Source of the DNA: Siphonodentalium dalli
Taxonomy: Eukaryota > Mollusca > Scaphopoda > Gadilida > Siphonodentaliidae
DNA: 64,000 bases
Direction: 5' to 3'
NCBI GenBank assembly: GCA_032622095.1
Contig: CP136066.1
Coordinates: 12,299,784 to 12,363,783 of the forward strand
The notes beneath the pieces are model-generated. The model was given only the letters and a program-made list of their open reading frames with translations. It did no database searches and was not told the origin of the DNA. Positions within the stretch are counted from its first letter, which is position 1. Each line of letters begins with the position of its first letter. Shown one piece after another: positions 49,500-60,879 of the stretch. The position numbers and the translations under genes were made by a program.

Positions 49500-49992
49500 G
49501 AGCCGTGAAGCGGTGAGTGTGTGAGAGCACGTGAGGCCCCACCCCCTCTCGTAGATGGGGGGGGGGTACGGGAGACATCCCCCTTTAAATATTTGGATAC
49601 TACATTCAAAACGACTCGTTTTCCTGTGCCCTGTGACCATTGAAAAACCAATCGGATACTCATATTAAAATAACTAAAAAAGGAATAATATTGAGTTACA
49701 TATATAAATTTGATATGTTCCAATCTGGGTATGCACACATAAAACTATACTACGAATTAGTCAGCTTATAATTATATACATGTACCGGTAGCTGCATGCA
49801 TGCTTACAGCTAGTTCAATTTGTGCCATGAATGGGTTTGGGCCGGTGCATTGGATACATAATTCAATTCAATCCTGGCTTCTATAGATGCGTTTGGGCTG
49901 ATAAAACAATGTCTTTATCCAAACGCTTTCCTCCATTAATGTTCATGCTGCCGTTTTCATTTTTACTCATAATAGCCATCAGCTGCATGCAT
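49500..49992. other. Non-coding stretch
   Basis: No gene. It contains a GC-rich patch (CACCCCCTCTCGTAGATGGG) and AT-rich sequence; the short open frames are not convincing. Confidence 0.45.
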
Positions 49993-51135
49993 ATGGGAGG
50001 CCAAATTCACATTTAATAATGAATTGCGCTTAAGCGCAATCGATTGCGCTTAAGCGCAAATACCACATATTGTGCTTAATCACAAATAGAGCATTTACGC
50101 TTTTAAAAGCGTAATTGTGACTACTATCTAACCTACCCATAAACTATTGGCATGACCTGGTGTATCACCTAGCAACACAAGAGGGGCATTGGGCTAATTT
50201 TAACCTCTTTTAATTAGCCTTGATTTATTTTTGAGCCTGAGTACTCAACAGTCAACTGTGAGTATGTGTTCAACAATGATAATCCCTAATTACATATTAT
50301 CAGCATCCATACATGTATCATATCTAAAGAATTGATGTCTCCTTCCCGGAAGTAATTTTTTGTATGATGTTTTTTAATGTATTTTTTCACAGATTTGGGC
50401 CCTTACTATGGTCATATACTATAGCATGCATGTGGTGTCACTGCATGGGGGCTTGCTTACCTCATATGGTTTACTTATTGACTTAAATCAGGGGAAAAAA
50501 CCCTATTTTCATATTATCAGCATCCCTGTCCAAAATAATTGGTGTCTCATTCCTGGAGCTTTGGTGTCTCAGTCCTCGAGCTCTAGTTTTTTTTATTAAA
50601 TCAGCATCTATTGCACAAATCTATAGTATTTCCATGGTCATACAGTGTGAATGTGGTGTCACCGAGGGCTTGCTCTTCCTACTTGAAAATTGAAGAAAAT
50701 CAAAGTCGCCCCGACTAATACAGAAAGTAATGCTATTGCAAGTAGCCCCAACTAATATATACCGAAGATAATATAATGCTATCACGAGTCGCTCCAACTA
50801 AAACAGAAGGTGATACCATTGCGAGTCAGCCATTTTGATAAAGAAGTTGGGCTAGCTCCCTACCCATCCAAATCAATCAAACCAAGAGGCGATATGTCAA
50901 CATTTAGGAGTGAAGGTTAAGTTATGGATAAACCTATTTATTCACCAGAGGTGTTTAGTTACATATAACCATGAATTGATTGATTGATTGATTGCGCTTA
51001 AGCGCAAATAATTACGCTTAAGTGGAAATAATTACGCTTAAGCGCAATTAATTGCGCTTAAACGCAATGATTGCGCTTAAGCGCAATTGATCGCTTAAGC
51101 GCAATTAATTATTAACTGTGAATTTGGCCTCCCAT
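49993..51135. mobile_element. Inverted-repeat element with GCGCTTAAGCGC palindromes
   Basis: The TIRs ATGGGAGGCCAAATTCACA and TGTGAATTTGGCCTCCCAT are followed at both ends by clusters of the palindrome TTGCGCTTAAGCGCAA (about 50024-50110 and 50990-51110). The host sequence on both sides is GCATGCAT-like, so the duplication is unclear. The interior lacks a gene. Confidence 0.8.
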
Positions 51136-51139
51136 ACAT

Positions 51140-52198
51140 GCATGCTGTACCAGCGAAATGTAAGATAAGACATCAAAACAATGACAGTTTACGTATGTGT
51201 CGTAACCTCGCTGTCTTTTGTGCCACATTTGTTCCAACATGTGATCGAAATTATACCTTCGAAGTTATAGCCGATTCTAAATATCTATACAATTTGAAAC
51301 AAACCAGATCTTTATTTCTATACTGAAAAGACACTATATGTTTAATAGTATACCATAGTATGGCGTATGCCTATATATAATTTCTTTACGATGATATAAT
51401 GCCGTCAGTGCAGTTCGATGGTTTGATGTTCGATAGTCCGAGACAAACCTCCGTACTATATCAAATGCTCGGACTATATATATACGTTTGATAGGCTTAT
51501 CCCAAAGTGTAGCCGTCTCACTTCTACTGCTACATGTATATATAGATGGAATTTACATTTGACTCCACAGTTAGAATTGCTATATCTATGTTTATAGAAA
51601 AACTTCGGGCTCCTATACTTGGCGCCGGCCAGATATTTTCCGACGCCCAGAAACAAATTGTCGACAGAATTATTTTGCTCTGCATGGCGAAAATAGTTCG
51701 CGCAGGGCGCGCCCACATCGCGGGATGTTGGTTTCGCACTTGCATGGATATACATCCATTCACAGTTAAAATACTTGTACGTTTGAGTCAGATTAATGTA
51801 AAACGTGTAAACTGTTGTATATATATGCATATATATGTTAGCAATATTAGGTGCAGAAACTTTGGGTGCTCGGAGACAAATGGCGCCCGGACGCGTCCCA
51901 AAAATTCCTTGCTCTGGCAAAAATAGGGAGGGCACGTGCCAAGGGCGCCGGATGGTAGATCCGCCCTTGAGAGAGGGAACCCTAAATTTCTTGATTTGAA
52001 CAGTTGAAGTTGAATATTATTAGGGCCTAGCTACTATTAGGCCTACTAATAATTAGGCCTATCACTACCTATATTATTGAAATTTTGTTTGTTTGAAGAT
52101 TTGTAGTTGTACATGTTTACATTGAATATTCCCAGTAAATAATTATTCCGTGTCTTAAATTTCATTAGATTCAAAAGAAATCAGAATTAATTTTGTTC
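51140..52198. other. Non-coding stretch, possible end of a large element
   Basis: Opposite-strand open frames overlap at about 51474-51935, but neither has a recognisable domain. The right end CGCCGGATGGTAGATCCGCCCTTG at about 51938-51968 resembles, inverted, the CAGGGGCGGCTCGAG...GGGGGGCGCC at 45071. A 6.9-kb element is possible but no duplication was found. Confidence 0.4.
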
Positions 52199-52367
52199 TA
52201 CAGTAATGCCTTAATTAACCGACTCCATAACCACAGCAGAATTATGGGAGAGCTTTCCGATGAATGGCAACAAGCCATATTTACGACTAAATCCTGAAAA
52301 ATTCAGCTGAAAAATTACCCATAATTCTGCTGTGGTTATGGAGTCGATTAATTAGGGTATTACTGTA
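52199..52367. mobile_element. Foldback MITE, TA-CAGTAATGC family, deleted left arm
   Basis: TA at both ends. The left arm lacks the AACTTTTCAGGATTTAGTCG part and jumps from AATTATGGG to GAGAGCTTTCC. Confidence 0.82.
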
Positions 52368-52397
52368 AGTATTGGTTGAATGATAATTATAGAACAA

Positions 52398-52790
52398 CTA
52401 GCTGATGTGCCAGACTTCGTCTGGGCTATTTAGGGAACAACGTCCAGAAACATGCCTATATGAGCGAGGTCAATGTCAAGGACACGATCGCATGTGAAAT
52501 TGGACCCGCCCATATTGTTCCTGGGATCAAAGTACATGTAGTCCTATATACCAAATTTGAGTCGGATTGGTAGAGGTCCAGAAACATGCCTTTATGAGCT
52601 TATATGAGCAAGGTAAAGGCCAAGGACACTGGCGCACGTGAAATTGGACCTGCCCATATTGTTCCCGGGATCAAAGTAGGCCTACATACCAAATTTTAGT
52701 CCGATCGTTCGAGCAGTTTTCGAGTCTATAAGACACACACATACATACACACAGACAGACAGACAGAAATTCCAAATTATATAATAGATT
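52398..52790. mobile_element. Modular short element, ~125-bp internal units
   Basis: The head CTAGCTGATGTGCCAGACTT is followed by two modules (CCAGAAACATGCCTATATGA, CACGTGAAATTGGACC, ATTGTTCCCGGGATCAAAG), a CAAATTTTAGTCCGATCG stretch and a tail CAGACAGACAGACAGA with ATTATATAATAGA. It has the same head and tail but a different module from the two elements near 37 kb. Confidence 0.72.
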
Positions 52791-52836
52791 TAGTTGAGTG
52801 ACTCGATCCTTACCCCAGATGCATGCTGGCTGTGAA

Positions 52837-53916
52837 CAGGTCAGGCATATCCCAAATTCCACTACTAGTATTATAGTGGTATTCCACTATTATAGTAGTA
52901 TATACCATTACCGTTTTGTGAATTTGATAAAAGAGGGATAATCCAAAATCATATTTCACACAAATTATTCAAAATCAGCGTCCCACTAATCAGGTCTGGC
53001 AATTCCCAATTATAGCTACAATAGCTAATATTAGCTATATGCAGCTATGATTGACTAGCTACATTTGACTATAGTAAAACTATTTTTTACCAATTAGCAT
53101 TGCATGCATGCATTACCGCGAGCTGTTGCCAACTGAGGGTGAGGGGTATTATGTTGTTACAACTTATGAAATCACTACCAGTGACATTTCGGGTACCAGC
53201 TTGCGGAATATCAGAGAAGCATAGCTAAACACATGCATCTGTTTAGATATTGGTGATGCTATGTGATATGGGACTCAGATCCATCCATATGATCTATTCT
53301 TCTTCTATTTAGGTGTATACATTTGTCATGAAAAAGTAACAATATTGGAATAGTTTGTTAATTATACATGAACATTTCAAACAATATTACTAAGAGTATA
53401 ATGAAATCATGTTCTTGTTTATTTAAATGATTGTTTGTTGGATTGGGTTATCTCTCAGATTCATCCATCATCAATAGCCATATGTAGCTACAATAGCTAC
53501 ATATGGCTATTGTAACTATATTTGGAAATTGCCAGACCTGCTAATTCAGTATCAAACATATGTTTTGTCCAGGAGAATGATTAATCATGATGGCACATGA
53601 TAAGCAACTCAATTAGCCTTCAATTAGTTTAATGTTGTTATGAAGGAGCGATTGAGTCATCCTGTTATTGTCATTTAGAAAGGCATATATTAGCAATAGT
53701 ATTGAATAACAAAGCTGGCGCAAAAGATTGCATAACAAATTTTGTCGGAAGACTGCATGTTTATTCGCTGCAATATTGTTAAGAGTGAAATTAGGCAGTG
53801 CGCTGTCTTCTATTCCCGATGCAAATAAAGGAAACATGAATATGTTATAGTCATATACCACTATAATAGTTATGGAACACCACTATTATAGTGGAATTCA
53901 TGATGTGCCTGACCTG
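52837..53916. mobile_element. Inverted-repeat element, CAGGTCAGGCA ends, 5-bp GTGAA duplication
   Basis: The ends CAGGTCAGGCATAT and a matching ATGTGCCTGACCTG are followed inward by AATTCCACTATTATAGTGG. GTGAA flanks both sides (52832-52836, 53917-53921). It contains a nested relative at 52991-53540. Confidence 0.8.
52991..53540. mobile_element. Nested relative, CAGGTCTGGCAATT ends, 5-bp CTAAT duplication
   Basis: A 550-bp element with TIRs CAGGTCTGGCAATT / AATTGCCAGACCTG, subterminal ATAGCTACAATAGCTA palindromes and CTAAT on both sides (52986-52990, 53541-53545). The ends differ from the host element's by few bases, so both are probably moved by the same enzyme class. Confidence 0.82.
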
Positions 53917-53921
53917 GTGAA

Positions 53922-54702
53922 AAACCAATCGGGCTATTGTAATTTATAGATCGATGGGTGGTTCACCCAGACGTGTTCAAGTAATTTAAATTTTAATATA
54001 ATATTTAGTCACCAGAGGTAAACATCGCCTCTTTATAAAGTTACCATTTGACTTCCTAGCTATCTTTTAAGCTGTGTCCGTAAATCCCATGTAAATCCCA
54101 TGTATATTTAAAGTTTATGGAAATTTACGTGATCCGTATATTGCGTAAATATATACATTTAATGGAAAATACGTGATGTTTACATGAAATTAAATTCCGA
54201 ATTTTCGTGCAGTGTATGTTTACATGTATTAGGATTGGAATAAAAATATGTTTACACTAATATTTTTTTTATGAAAGTATTTTTGTATAGCTTAGACGGG
54301 CATGGATGCGTTAAATTTCTAATATATGTGCAATTTACGTGCATTTATATTCGAAATAACACATTTATGGAGGCCTTTTCTTTTCGATCACTGATGATTC
54401 ATAATTACTTGGATTTTTGAAAACCTTTGATAACATTAGTAAATGTCTGCCCATCACTTTCATGTTGTTCAAATGGATTTCCTGGCCTTTGCTATCAGTT
54501 TGCTGATAATTTTGCCATAAGAAAACACTAGTCCCAATAATTCCTTTTTTATGGCGCACCCCTCCATCCACACTGGACTATAAGATATTGATAAGAAAAT
54601 AGAGGGAAATATGTGAAGTTGGCACGATTTACAGTGGCCATGCATACACGGAATAACACAAACTGTGTACCCGGGTTGAAGACAATGTCTTACAAGAGAA
54701 TA
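53922..54702. other. Non-coding stretch
   Basis: AT-rich, with TTACGTG and AAATCCCATGTA repeats near 54080-54240; no gene seen. Confidence 0.45.
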
Positions 54703-54919
54703 TACAATAATGCTCTAATTAATCTACCTCTTAACCAAAGCAGAATTATGGGTAACTTTTCAGGATTTAGTCGGAAATATGGCTTGTTGCCATTCATCGG
54801 AAAGCTCTCCCCGAGAGCTTTCCGATGAATGGCAACAAGCCATATTTCCGACTAAATCCTGAAAAGTTACCCATAATTCTGCTTTGGTTAAGAGGTCGAT
54901 TAATTAGAGCATTACTGTA
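54703..54919. mobile_element. Foldback MITE, TA-CAGTAATGC family
   Basis: A 217-bp palindrome between TA sites, of the same variant group as 6280-6496. The apparent open frame at 54613-54828 is palindrome read-through. Confidence 0.86.
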
Positions 54920-55283
54920 CATGCATCATTTACCTCTGAAATTTGCCTATAATATCGCCCTTCTTGTGTCCATGCAAAAACAATAAATAAATGTTAATGA
55001 CTTATACACAGAAGAAATTACAATTAAATTCCACATTTTATGCAGTGTGTAGATTGCCTGGAAATTAGAAAGAGAAAATTTAAATTATACACATTATGTT
55101 AAAGTGATTCGTTCGACAGGGTAATGCAAAATGTGGCGCGGTGAGATGTTAGCAACTTGATAGGATTTGCCATATGTTGGGATTTAATTGGAATTTAAAG
55201 GCGATCAAACATGAAATATACAGTATTTACGTATTTAAGAATAAAAGGATCGTAAATCTCATGTATATCCGATACACGAAATA

Positions 55284-55716
55284 TATGTGACCCGCCATAC
55301 CAAATCCCGTCGTAAGTCGGGATTTTTTTACCCTGTGCCAATGCATTCTCTTTTATATGTCGCCTCGCATATATAAGAGAATGCATTGGCCTAACAATTT
55401 TTTATCATTTTTTAAAAATAAATGTTTCTTACAATTTTTACAAAATAAAAAACATCCATTACCCTGCAGGGAGCCCCACACATATATAGAAGCATATAGA
55501 AGAGTGTGGTCTGCTCATGTTTGTCTGGGGCTCTGTATGGGTGAAATTATAAAATTGTTAAAGAATACAAGAAAAATAATTAAAATTGTAAAAAATTGTT
55601 AGGCCAATGCATTCTCTTATATATGCGAGGCGACCTATCGCATATATAAGAGAATGCATTGGCACAGGGTAAAAAAATCCCGACTTACAACTGGATTTGA
55701 TATGGCGGGTCACATA
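55284..55716. mobile_element. Full-length GTGACCCGCCATA MITE
   Basis: The TIRs TATGTGACCCGCCATA and TATGGCGGGTCACATA enclose two GTGCCAATGCATTCTC cassettes, one at each end, with a GAGCCCCACACATATATAG hairpin in the middle. Truncated relatives lie at about 7980, 9185, 10618 and 13662. TA may be the target. Confidence 0.8.
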
Positions 55717-55865
55717 TGTGAAAACGCCATACTGGTATCTGTAAACCCCAAGGGCTTTTATTAAGTTTGCTCCCCAAAATATTCCCCCCCCCCCTCCACC
55801 CTGACCCTCGAAATTTGACAATGGAATTACTTTGACAACACAAATTTATGTTAGACCACACAATT

Positions 55866-56575
55866 AAATTCCTCATACCAAATTCACCCTCTGGTCACCT
55901 CATTCTGCTTTGGCCTCATCTTATCATTGTTTTTTGTTACTGTTTCCATTTTCCAGTTTCTATATCCCCTAATTTGCAGAAGATAAATTGATAATCGAGG
56001 TGACTAATGGGTGAACATCACTAGGCAACTTCAACTGAGGAACTACAATGTGATCTTAGGTCTCCCATAGCAGTTGATGCCTCAGCAGAGTGAGGTGCCC
56101 AGAGGGTGAATTTGGTGATGCTAGCACACCATGCCAGATAGCGTCACTAAATTCACCCTCTGGGGACCTCATTCTGCAAATGACAGGCACGCTGGGTGAA
56201 TTTAGTGATGCAATCCCACACAGCATCACCAAATTCACCCTCTGGAGACCTCATTCTGCTTAGGTCTCACCTTCTGGGAAGTATCTATAGTATTAAATTA
56301 ACATTGTTTTTAGTTACATTTCCCTTTTAGGAAGTATCTATATCCCCTAATTTGCAGAAGATAAAATTCATAATTGAGGTGCCCAATGAGTGAACATCAC
56401 CAACTTCAACTGGGGAACTTCAATCTTATCCTATGTCTGCCATAGCAGTTGAGGGCCTTAGCAAAATGAGGTCCACAGAGGGTGAATTTAGTGATGCTAG
56501 CCCACTATGCGGGATAGCATCACTAAATTCACCCTCTGGGGACCTCATTCTGCAAATGACAGGCACACTATTTCA
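55866..56575. mobile_element. Cluster of hairpin MITEs (GAATGAGGTCCCCAGAGG family)
   Basis: At least two partial copies are joined, with four half-hairpins and spacers reading TATATCCCCTAATTTGCAG. The ends are incomplete. It lies about 165 bp upstream of the macro-like gene start. Confidence 0.75.
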
Positions 56576-56739
56576 AGGATTGGCTATCATATGGTTTGCC
56601 ATTTTTCAGGTGTTCAAGGGAATTTTTAAATGACTATGAGAAGAACCATGGCTTTACATTACTAACTACAAGAATCGTCGTAACTTACTGACTACAAGAA
56701 TCATCGTTACTTATTGACTATACCGATACAAGAGACATC

Positions 56740-56875
56740 ATGGCTTTACGGTCTCTCAGTAAAATTGGTGTCAACACATTCTCTGGACTTTGTGAAATAG
56801 AGTTGATGTGCGGCGACATCACCAAGCTGAAACATGAAGATAAAGCTGACTTCATCATTATTTCTTCTTACCCAG
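56740..56875 (+). CDS. Macro-domain-like protein, exon 1 (start)
   Basis: This is a 45-codon first exon ending in phase 1 at a GTATGT donor (56876 onward). The ATG has A at -3 and G at +4. The peptide has a beta-strand-like segment followed by G25-D26-I27-T28, then a charged stretch and a hydrophobic strand D37-F-I-I-I. Macro domains start in the same order: strand, GDIT, then D-x-I-V-N-A-A-N. Here the asparagine-containing ADP-ribose loop is replaced by S-S-Y-P, so binding may be lost or changed. That likeness is inference; no known gene is recognised. The exon is hidden from simple ORF scans by its length. Its phase matches the exon at 61326. Confidence 0.7.
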
Positions 56876-56948
56876 GTATGTATTAAATGGACATGATTGG
56901 TTCGAACCCCAATATTATGTATACAATACTTTGTATACAAAACATACC

Positions 56949-57418
56949 TATAAGAGGATATCACCCCCCCCCCCCCCCTCCCCCTGAATCCTGAATACCA
57001 GTTAATTTTGGGGGGTGAGTCCTGAATACCAGTTAATTTTGTGGGGTGAATCCTGAATACATGTTAAGTAATAATATGCGATAAATGACATACAAATTGA
57101 CTGTTTTAATATCAGACAGATACAAGCAGAAGTTACATAGACACATTATGATGCCGGTCGCATTATGAGGCCGTTATGATACGATTAATGTTACTTTATG
57201 ATGGCATGGTGGTCGAATATGCCCAAGAAGCTATTCTACCCACTCATTCATACAGATAGCTAACACAAAATATTACTTTGCGCCATCAAAACCTGCGTCC
57301 AAGATGTTTTGCTTGAACCCGAATACCAGTTAATTCGGGGGTATGAATCCCGCGTACGGCTTCAAAACACCCTGAATCCCGCGTACCGAAAAGGGGGGGG
57401 GATACCCTCCTATACCCT
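56949..57418. mobile_element. Foldback element with CCCCCC ends in macro-like intron 1
   Basis: The ends TATAAGAGGATATCACCCCC and GGGGATACCCTCCTATA are inverted. Subterminal repeats GAATCCTGAATACCAGTTAA lie at the left, with inverted relatives at the right. No gene. Confidence 0.65.
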
Positions 57419-57472
57419 CGCGGAAGGATAGAACGAGAGGCGCTTTCTCCTCGAGTTCTATCCTTCCGCGAC
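57418..57472. repeat. GC-rich hairpin
   Basis: The arms TCGCGGAAGGATAGAAC and its complement have a loop of about 13 bp. It is more GC-rich than its surroundings and joined directly to the preceding element's end. Confidence 0.75.
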
Positions 57473-57668
57473 AGCACGAGTGCCGTATCGACAAACCCAT
57501 TTACACATTGTGTCGTTCTGTATTTATTACACGCTTCGCATCCTAGAATCCGTGCATTAAAAATACAGACTTAGAAGGTTTATTTAGGCACATAGAGGGC
57601 GTGTTTTGTCATGTGTGGTGATGCTTTTATTTTATAGTTCCGGTTTCATGGTTGAGGCGAACGTTATG

Positions 57669-59491
57669 TACTGTGATGCCCTAAGTAAATGACCCACTAA
57701 CTGGGGTTATAATCTGTTTATAACTGCGGTTAAACCGTAACCGGACCGCAGTTATGGGTAAGTAACTGCGGTGGCACCTCAGTTAACTGCGGTTTAGATA
57801 AGGCCAAAAAAAAAAAACATCTGTGTTTCCGGTTACCCGACCGACCTGCCGAAATTGGGCCGACCTGGACTTTTTTTTTCAAACTTCAACCAAAAAAAAT
57901 TTGTAAAATTAAAAACAAAATTTTTTTTTATTATAAATTTTGTTTAATGCATGTAATTGGCATGTAAACATCTATATCGTACTATATACTATGTTTACAT
58001 TAAGCAGCAATAATTTTAGATGGAATTTTCAAAAACAATTTACTTAAAATACATGTCCATTTGTGGTTGTGCATATGAATCCACATTCATGATTCAACAC
58101 CAATAAATCTGCAGTCTTTAAAATCTGCCTGTGGTAATATTGTTTGTTCAACTGATACTCCCATGTCTTATGGGAAGAAGTCTTATTTGTTAGAGAGCAA
58201 TATACATGTAGAAGACTTTCTATATCAGAATTTAGAGTTCCTCTTCCCAGTCAATCAAGGATTCATAGTGTTCATGCATAGTTACTAGTATGTATACAGA
58301 CAGTATAAAGCTGACTGCATGTCTACCATATCAAACACCCTTCTGGGATGGGCACTAAAAAAGCACATGAAATTATCTACTGGTTTGTTTGGGTGTATAA
58401 ACCTTATGTATGCTTTAATTGTTAACGCTGCAAATTAATGCAGAACATGGATATGTACATATATACAATATACATATATACATATATGCATATGCCAGTG
58501 TGTATAAGGAACTTCAAAGTAGGGGACAATTTTAATGCTGAGGTGTGGTATCTCAGTCAAGGTGTGGCCTGTGGTACCATTTTCAGTGTGGTGTGGGACT
58601 TTATATTTCAATGCAATTGAGGGGTGTCTGAGGAATATTTACACCCTGTGCAATGTGTCTGAGGCACATGTGAGATATCCTGACAGTGGAGGTGTGTCTT
58701 AGGTCCTGAGGCGTATGAACAAATATTTAAGTGAGGTTTGAATTAATAACATACAAGTTATGTTATTATAAAGTCATAGAAAAGCCCTATTATGGTGTTC
58801 GTCTTGGGCCTGTTGATATGTCAATATTGTGCTCTGAGGAAGATGTGCCACCACAAGCTAAACTGAGAGAATAATTACAATATAGCTGCATACATGTTGT
58901 TGAGTGCCTGGGAGGCATTTGTTTGTCCACATATTGTGCTACATTAACAGTTACTTGCAATATACATGGACAGCCTTAACACAAGTATAAAGAGTAAGCA
59001 TTAATGTACTTCTTAACTGTTTGGGGAAAAAATAAAAAAATATTACAAAAAAAAAAAAAATCCCTACCTACCTACCTGGAATTTTTTGGCTCCGTAATAG
59101 GAAACAAATAATATATTTTTTTTTGGCCTAACCGTAGTTATATCACTTGACTGCTGTTACACAGCACATAAATGCTGACATTCCTGTATTTGAATTGTGA
59201 TGGCGAAAAGACTAACCATGAGTGATGGATCTGTCAGTGGATGGTACATGTATGACCGTATACTTGACAAACAGTCATGGCAACTAAAACACGACACAAC
59301 AATACATAGTATACCATGTGCATGGTTGTTCCGCTGAAACAGATACCAGTTTAACCGTGAATCGTATGTTTTAAACGCACATTCAGCCAGTTGTGGAATA
59401 CGGTTTAACCCACGGTTAACATTAAACGAAACGCGGTTAAACTGGGGTGTGACCCCAGTTAGATGGGCCATTTACTTAGGGCAGTACAGTA
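57669..59491. mobile_element. TA-CTGTGATGCCCTAAGTAAATG element hosting a Harbinger copy
   Basis: TIRs of about 38 bp (CTGTGATGCCCTAAGTAAAT at the left, its complement at the right) between TA sites. The first 16 bases match the foldback MITE family ends. Inside, GGTTAAACCG and AACTGCGGT palindromic motifs flank a nested Harbinger-like element. Without that insertion the element would be about 490 bp. Confidence 0.78.
57799..59131. mobile_element. PIF/Harbinger-like non-autonomous element, copy 2
   Basis: GGCCAAAAAAAAAAAACATC and TTTTTTTTGGCC ends with TAA on both sides (57799-57801, 59129-59131). It is the reverse-orientation relative of 47891-49024 and slightly longer, with an extra stretch near 58390-58500 (TATACATATATACATATATG). 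Confidence 0.82.
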
Positions 59492-59570
59492 CGTCATTTT
59501 ACGTCGAGATGCATATGGTACGTACGTTCCATACGTATTTGTAATTATGGAACAGCAATATTAAACACTG

Positions 59571-59611
59571 TACAGCAATGCCCTAAGTCGATTACTTAGG
59601 GCATTACTGTA
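59571..59611. mobile_element. Minimal 41-bp foldback of the TA-CAGTAATGC family
   Basis: Only the two end motifs remain: TACAGCAATGCCCTAAGT directly followed by CGATTACTTAGGGCATTACTGTA-type sequence. It lies 80 bp from the right end of the larger relative. Confidence 0.8.
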
Positions 59612-59679
59612 CTTCTGGGAACAAGCGTGTAATAAAGACAGTTACAGCACTAGCAATCAAACATGGAAATAATGCATCT

Positions 59680-59880
59680 GCAATTTGCAGACTGAGGTCC
59701 CCAGAGGCTGAATTTAGTGACGCTACCCAGCACAGTGGGTTAGCATCACCAAATTCACCCTCTGGGGACATCATACTGCTTAGGCCTCATCTTCTGGGAA
59801 ATATCTATAGTCTAAAATTAACATTGTTTTTACGTAACTTTTTCCAATCTGTTCAGTTTCTATATCCCCTAATTTGGTAT
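59680..59880. mobile_element. Hairpin MITE fragment (GAGGTCCCCAGAGG family)
   Basis: One hairpin (GACTGAGGTCCCCAGAGG arms) plus the spacer TATATCCCCTAATTTGG. The ends are missing. Confidence 0.7.
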
Positions 59881-60094
59881 AAACTTAGGAGTCATCCTAC
59901 TTTTTGCTCAGTTTTAAATTTTCGCACCAACATGTGCGCAAAAAGTAGTACTGCGGGTAAATACGAGTAAGGTAGACTACTAATTTGAGTACCACCTAAT
60001 ACTATGTTCCGTGGTACTAAACACTCAGTACCGGTACCATTGAAATTGTACCAACGGTTCCGGTACCAATACTGGTACCGTTGTTACGTATAAT

Positions 60095-60601
60095 CAGTGT
60101 TCACGCTGACGGTAGCCAAATTGACCAATGGCCAATCTTTTTCGAATTTGGCTAATAAATATTTCATTTGGCTAAACATTTGGCTAAACTTGTTTTACCC
60201 CAATTGGAGACAGAAAGAAAGGAGCTGGAAAGCTAATCCACGATGAAAAATTCCTGACTTTGATTTTCTCCGGGCTTTTTGCATATGGTTCGATGTGAAA
60301 TCCCGCCGTATTTTGTATTTATACTTTACATGAATTGATGTGTCTGTGCGATATAACGCATACCTATGTTCGTATAATATTGTTTTTAAAGTTGTTTTTG
60401 TGTTGTTTTATTTATGTTTTTATTCTGAGTAACAACTAAAGTTTAAAACAAATATTTTAGTCATTAATTGTGAAGCGCCGAGAAAATGAGGATTAAATTT
60501 GGCCAAAAAACATCTGGCCAAAGTTTTTTTCATTTGGCTAATACAATTTTCATTTGGCTAAACTTTTGGCCGCAAAATATTTCGCTCCAGTGCGAACACT
60601 G
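60095..60601. mobile_element. hAT-like MITE, CAGTGTTCACGCT ends
   Basis: The TIR is CAGTGTTCACGCTGACGG at the left and CCAGTGCGAACACTG at the right. It is flanked by near-identical 8-bp sequences CGTATAAT (60087-60094) and CGTTTAAT (60602-60609). Repeated TTTGGCTAAACATTTGGCTAA motifs inside. Confidence 0.75.
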
Positions 60602-60622
60602 CGTTTAATTTTGAAATATACA

Positions 60623-60879
60623 GTCAAGCCTGATTATAGTGTGTCTATCATTAGTAGAATGAGGTTCCCAGAGGGTGAATTTAGTGACACTATCCTGCAA
60701 GGCGCGATAGCATCGGCAAATTCACCCTCTAGGGACCTCATTCTGCTTAGGCCTCAACTGCTATGGGAGAGCTAGGATCGGATTGAAGTTCCCCAGTTGA
60801 AGTTGGTGATGTTCACCCATTATTCACCTCATCCTCATTTATGCAATGTATCATCTTGTCAATTTGGGGATATAGAGAA
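60623..60879. mobile_element. Hairpin MITE (CAAGCCTGATTATAGTGTG end)
   Basis: The left arm and first GAATGAGGTTCCCAGAGG hairpin are intact. The right part stops at GGATATAGAGAAAC, where the exon-derived minisatellite starts. Confidence 0.75.

Noticed and set aside
51474-51935. 153-codon minus frame overlapping a 126-codon plus frame
   Set aside because: No recognisable domain, no splice support, and mutual overlap; likely chance in a repeat-derived region.
45071-51968. A single 6.9-kb element with CAGGGGCGG-like ends
   Set aside because: The ends match only partly and no target duplication was seen; kept only as a note.
56885-56910. tRNA B box GGTTCGAACCCC
   Set aside because: No A box at the right distance upstream; sits inside the intron start of the macro-like gene.
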